From Streptomyces sp. YPW6 (GTDB taxonomy: Bacteria; Actinomycetota; Actinomycetes; Streptomycetales; Streptomycetaceae), in contig NZ_CP076457.1 of NCBI RefSeq assembly GCF_018866325.1, positions 7,289,001-7,353,000 on the forward strand: a stretch of DNA of 64,000 nucleotides. Direction: 5' to 3'. Under the pieces are notes generated by a model, which worked only from the letters and a program-made list of their open reading frames with translations, ran no database searches and was not told the origin of the DNA. Made by a program: the position numbers and the translations under genes. Shown piece after piece: positions 61,970 through 64,000 of this stretch. Every line of letters begins with the position of its first letter. Positions within the stretch are counted from its first letter, which is position 1.

Positions 61970-62650
61970 CCGTCGTATTCCGCACCTGCCATGCGACGAC
62001 GCGGCAACGCTCCCTTCCGTGAACCTGGAATGGCGGGCTTGCCGCGCGCCGCCGCCCGCTGGAGCCGCATGCTCCAGCAACCGATCCCGAGCCGTCTCCC
62101 CCTCCCCGGCTCGGGGCCCTCGTGCGCTGGGGAAGGCCTCGAGGGCGCCGCTGCGCGGTGGGAGCGGCTCCGGCCGAGTGGCGTTGCTCTGGCGATGGGT
62201 CGGCTGCGGTTCGGCGGTGGCTGCCTGGGGGTGGGCCGGGTGGCCGGCCTCGGTCTGTGGGCCGTGCCGGAGGCCGGGAAGCTCACCCGGGCCGACGAGC
62301 GCTCCGGCCCTTCGGCCCGTCGGCCGCCCGGGCGGCGGCTCCCAAGCCGAGTGCTGTCAGACCTCCGACGACAACAGGGAGGCCGGGGCCCGGAAGGACG
62401 TACATGGCCGCTCCTGCCGCAGTGGCGACGGCCCCGCCGGACATCGGCACGACGCCCATGAACGATGGCTTCACACCTCTTCCGTCAACAGTGTTGCCGC
62501 GACCTGTCTACCCGTGGTGGTCCGGCACTGCCCGGCCGGTCAACCCCGAGCGAATCACGTGGCGGGAAACAAAGATCCAGGGCTGGATTGCCGTCCACTG
62601 CGAGACACGCCGCGCCGGGTAGTCTGCCGCTGTTCCTGCCGTACGGATAG
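61970..62650. other. Spacer between fasciclin and P-type ATPase genes
   Basis: 680 bp without a clearly intact gene. It holds one possible small membrane-protein gene or fragment on the minus strand (62283-62474) and a TGGAGC-N5-GCTCCA hairpin near 62071. Other open frames are weak. Confidence 0.5.
62283..62474 (-). CDS. Possible small PGPGW-like membrane protein or fragment
   Basis: 63 aa. The stretch AMYVLPGPGLPVVVGGLTAL has the PGPG signature and flanking hydrophobic segments of PGPGW transmembrane proteins, which are usually longer with one more helix. GTG 62474 has no good ribosome-binding site; ATG 62459 or 62444 could be the start. It could be a truncated gene or a chance match. Confidence 0.3.
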   Translation of the reverse strand: MKPSFMGVVPMSGGAVATAAGAAMYVLPGPGLPVVVGGLTALGLGAAARAADGPKGRSARRPG

Positions 62651-64000
62651 TCACAGGGTTCCCCTCCCGGCCTCGCCGGGCCAGGCTGCTTCGCGCAGGA
62701 GGCGCAGGCCGTTGAGTGCGACGATGACGGTGGATCCCTCGTGTCCGGCGACACCGAGCGGCAGCGGGAGGGTGCCGATCAGGTCCCAGGCGACCAGGGC
62801 GGCGATGAAGGTCCCGGCGATGGCCAGGTTCTGCAGAACGAGGCGGCGGGCCCTGCGGGACAGGGCCACGACGGCGGGGATGGCGGCGAGTTCGTCGCGT
62901 ACGACGACGGCGTCGGCGGTCTCCAGTGCGAGGTCGGAGCCGGCCTTGCCCATGGCGATGCCGACGTGCGCGGCGGCCAGGGCGGGGGCGTCGTTGACGC
63001 CGTCGCCGACGACCAGCACGCGCAGACCCTGCGCTTCCCACTTCCGTATGGCGGCGACCTTGTCCTGCGGGAGGAGGCCGGCGCGCACGTCGGTGATGCC
63101 GAGTTCGGCGGCCAGTTGGCGCGCGGCACGTTCGTTGTCACCGGTCAGGAGGGCGGGGGTCCGGCCGGTCAGTTCGGTGAGCGCCGCCAGCGTGGCCTTC
63201 GCGTCCGGGCGCAGCCGGTCGGCGATGCCCAGCACGCCGGCCGGAGCGCCGTCGCGCAGGGCCAGGACGGCAGTGCGGCCCTGGTCCTCCAGGGCCCGCA
63301 CGTCGGCGGCCACTCCCGGTCGGCCGGTGGCGTCCAGGTGGGCCGGGGACCCCACCTGGACGGTGGAGCCCACGATGGTGGCGCTCACACCTGCGCCGGG
63401 GGCGGAGGCGAAGTCGGTCGCCTCGGCGATGGTGAGGCCGCGCTCGCGGGCGGCCTGGACCACGGAACGGGCCAGTGGGTGCTCGCTGGGGTGTTCGGCT
63501 GCGGCCGCCAGCGCCAGCAGCGTGTCCTCGTCCAGGCCAGAGGCGGGCGTTGGACGGATGTCGGTGACGCGTGGGGTGCCCTCGGTCACGGTACCGGTCT
63601 TGTCCAGTGCCACCATGTCGGCCTGGCCCAGGCGTTCCATCACCACAGCGGATTTGGCGAGCACGCCGTGGCGGCCGGCGTTGGCGATCGCGGACAGCAC
63701 CGGTGGCATCGTCGAGAGGACCACCGCGCATGGGGAGGCGACGATCATGAACGTCATCGCGCGCAGCAGTGCCGACTGGAGACTGTCGCCGAAGGCGAGC
63801 GGAACACCGAAGACGGCCAGGGTCGCGACGACCATGCCGATCGAGTACCGCTGCTCGATCTTCTCGATGAACAGCTGGGTCGGAGCCTTGGTCCGGGAGG
63901 CTTCCTCGACCATCTTCACGATCCGGGCGATCACCGAGTCAGCCGGGTCGCGATGGACGCGCACCCGCAGGGCGCCGGTGCCGTTCACCGTGCCGGCGAA
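62651..64000 (-). CDS. P1B-4-type metal-translocating P-type ATPase, N-terminus beyond window
   Basis: At least 449 residues; the gene begins outside the right edge. The metal-site motif in the membrane is SPC (VASPCAVVLS) rather than CPC. The phosphorylation motif is DKTGTVTEG, the hinge GDGVNDAPALAAA, and the last helix contains HEGSTVIV. SPC plus HEG(G/S)T marks the P1B-4 group (CoaT/CtpD), which exports Co2+, Ni2+ or Fe2+ rather than Cu+ or Zn2+. HP motif for ATP binding is SEHPLARSV. No regulator is visible in the window. Confidence 0.88.
   Translation of the reverse strand, partial: FAGTVNGTGALRVRVHRDPADSVIARIVKMVEEASRTKAPTQLFIEKIEQRYSIGMVVATLAVFGVPLAFGDSLQSALLRAMTFMIVASPCAVVLSTMPPVLSAIANAGRHGVLAKSAVVMERLGQADMVALDKTGTVTEGTPRVTDIRPTPASGLDEDTLLALAAAAEHPSEHPLARSVVQAARERGLTIAEATDFASAPGAGVSATIVGSTVQVGSPAHLDATGRPGVAADVRALEDQGRTAVLALRDGAPAGVLGIADRLRPDAKATLAALTELTGRTPALLTGDNERAARQLAAELGITDVRAGLLPQDKVAAIRKWEAQGLRVLVVGDGVNDAPALAAAHVGIAMGKAGSDLALETADAVVVRDELAAIPAVVALSRRARRLVLQNLAIAGTFIAALVAWDLIGTLPLPLGVAGHEGSTVIVALNGLRLLREAAWPGEAGRGTL

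Overview
The window looks like chromosomal DNA of a Streptomyces (or very close actinomycete). GC content is very high, with G/C in third codon positions. Many genes are secreted or lipoprotein-anchored, GTG/TTG starts are frequent, and there is a type III polyketide synthase (RppA), a SigB/SigF-family sigma factor, a SpoIIE phosphatase and several LacI/TetR/PadR/ArsR regulators. No rRNA, tRNA, CRISPR array, intact insertion sequence or integrase was seen.

Layout. (1) 87-3990: an Rv1747-like FHA-FHA-ABC exporter with a repeat-tailed partner, then a lone HATPase anti-sigma-type kinase. (2) 4281-19827: a furanoside-scavenging locus. It holds two secreted GH2 enzymes (one PA14/LamG, one AbfB), a secreted tripeptidyl-aminopeptidase-like hydrolase between them, a YtfQ-YtfR-YtfT-YjfF type sugar importer, a LacI regulator and an aldose 1-epimerase. 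Three related operator-like sites (4154, 12211, 12423) sit upstream of both GH2 genes and the importer. (3) 20091-25796: a hotdog thioesterase, a Tat-exported DyP peroxidase, a P450-rppA pair (tetrahydroxynaphthalene/flaviolin pigment) and a subtilase. (4) 26012-34915: a large GH87 alpha-1,3-glucanase-like enzyme, a LacI regulator with a TTGCGCAA site, a cupin, YihY, a secreted metzincin-like protease and an unlinked substrate-binding-like protein. (5) 34946-39344: SnoaL-like/PadR divergent pair, ArsR-MFS pair, PfkB kinase. (6) 39445-45478: a compact KASIII-KASII-acyl-CoA oxidase-ACP-KASII cluster, probably a dedicated fatty-acyl/polyketide pathway. (7) 45735-51487: a PRC/DUF2382 stress protein, CbiZ, and a carnitine-to-betaine operon (BKACE, carnitine dehydrogenase, thioesterase) behind an XRE-TetR fusion regulator. 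(8) 51633-58599: SigB-type sigma factor, GNAT, SpoIIE phosphatase, TetR-SDR-Zn-alcohol dehydrogenase, an ABC-F gene remnant and a Nudix hydrolase. (9) 58698-64000: dhaKLM dihydroxyacetone kinase, a long stretch without a clear gene, a frameshifted fasciclin lipoprotein, and a P1B-4 metal ATPase cut off by the right edge.

The most notable items are the KAS/ACP/acyl-CoA oxidase cluster, the furanoside regulon with shared operators, the double-HTH regulator next to carnitine catabolism, a tandem PadR-type operator, a 15-codon coupling ORF between transporter genes, and clear decay events (fasciclin frameshift, ABC-F remnant). All functional statements are from reading the sequence; no database search was run.
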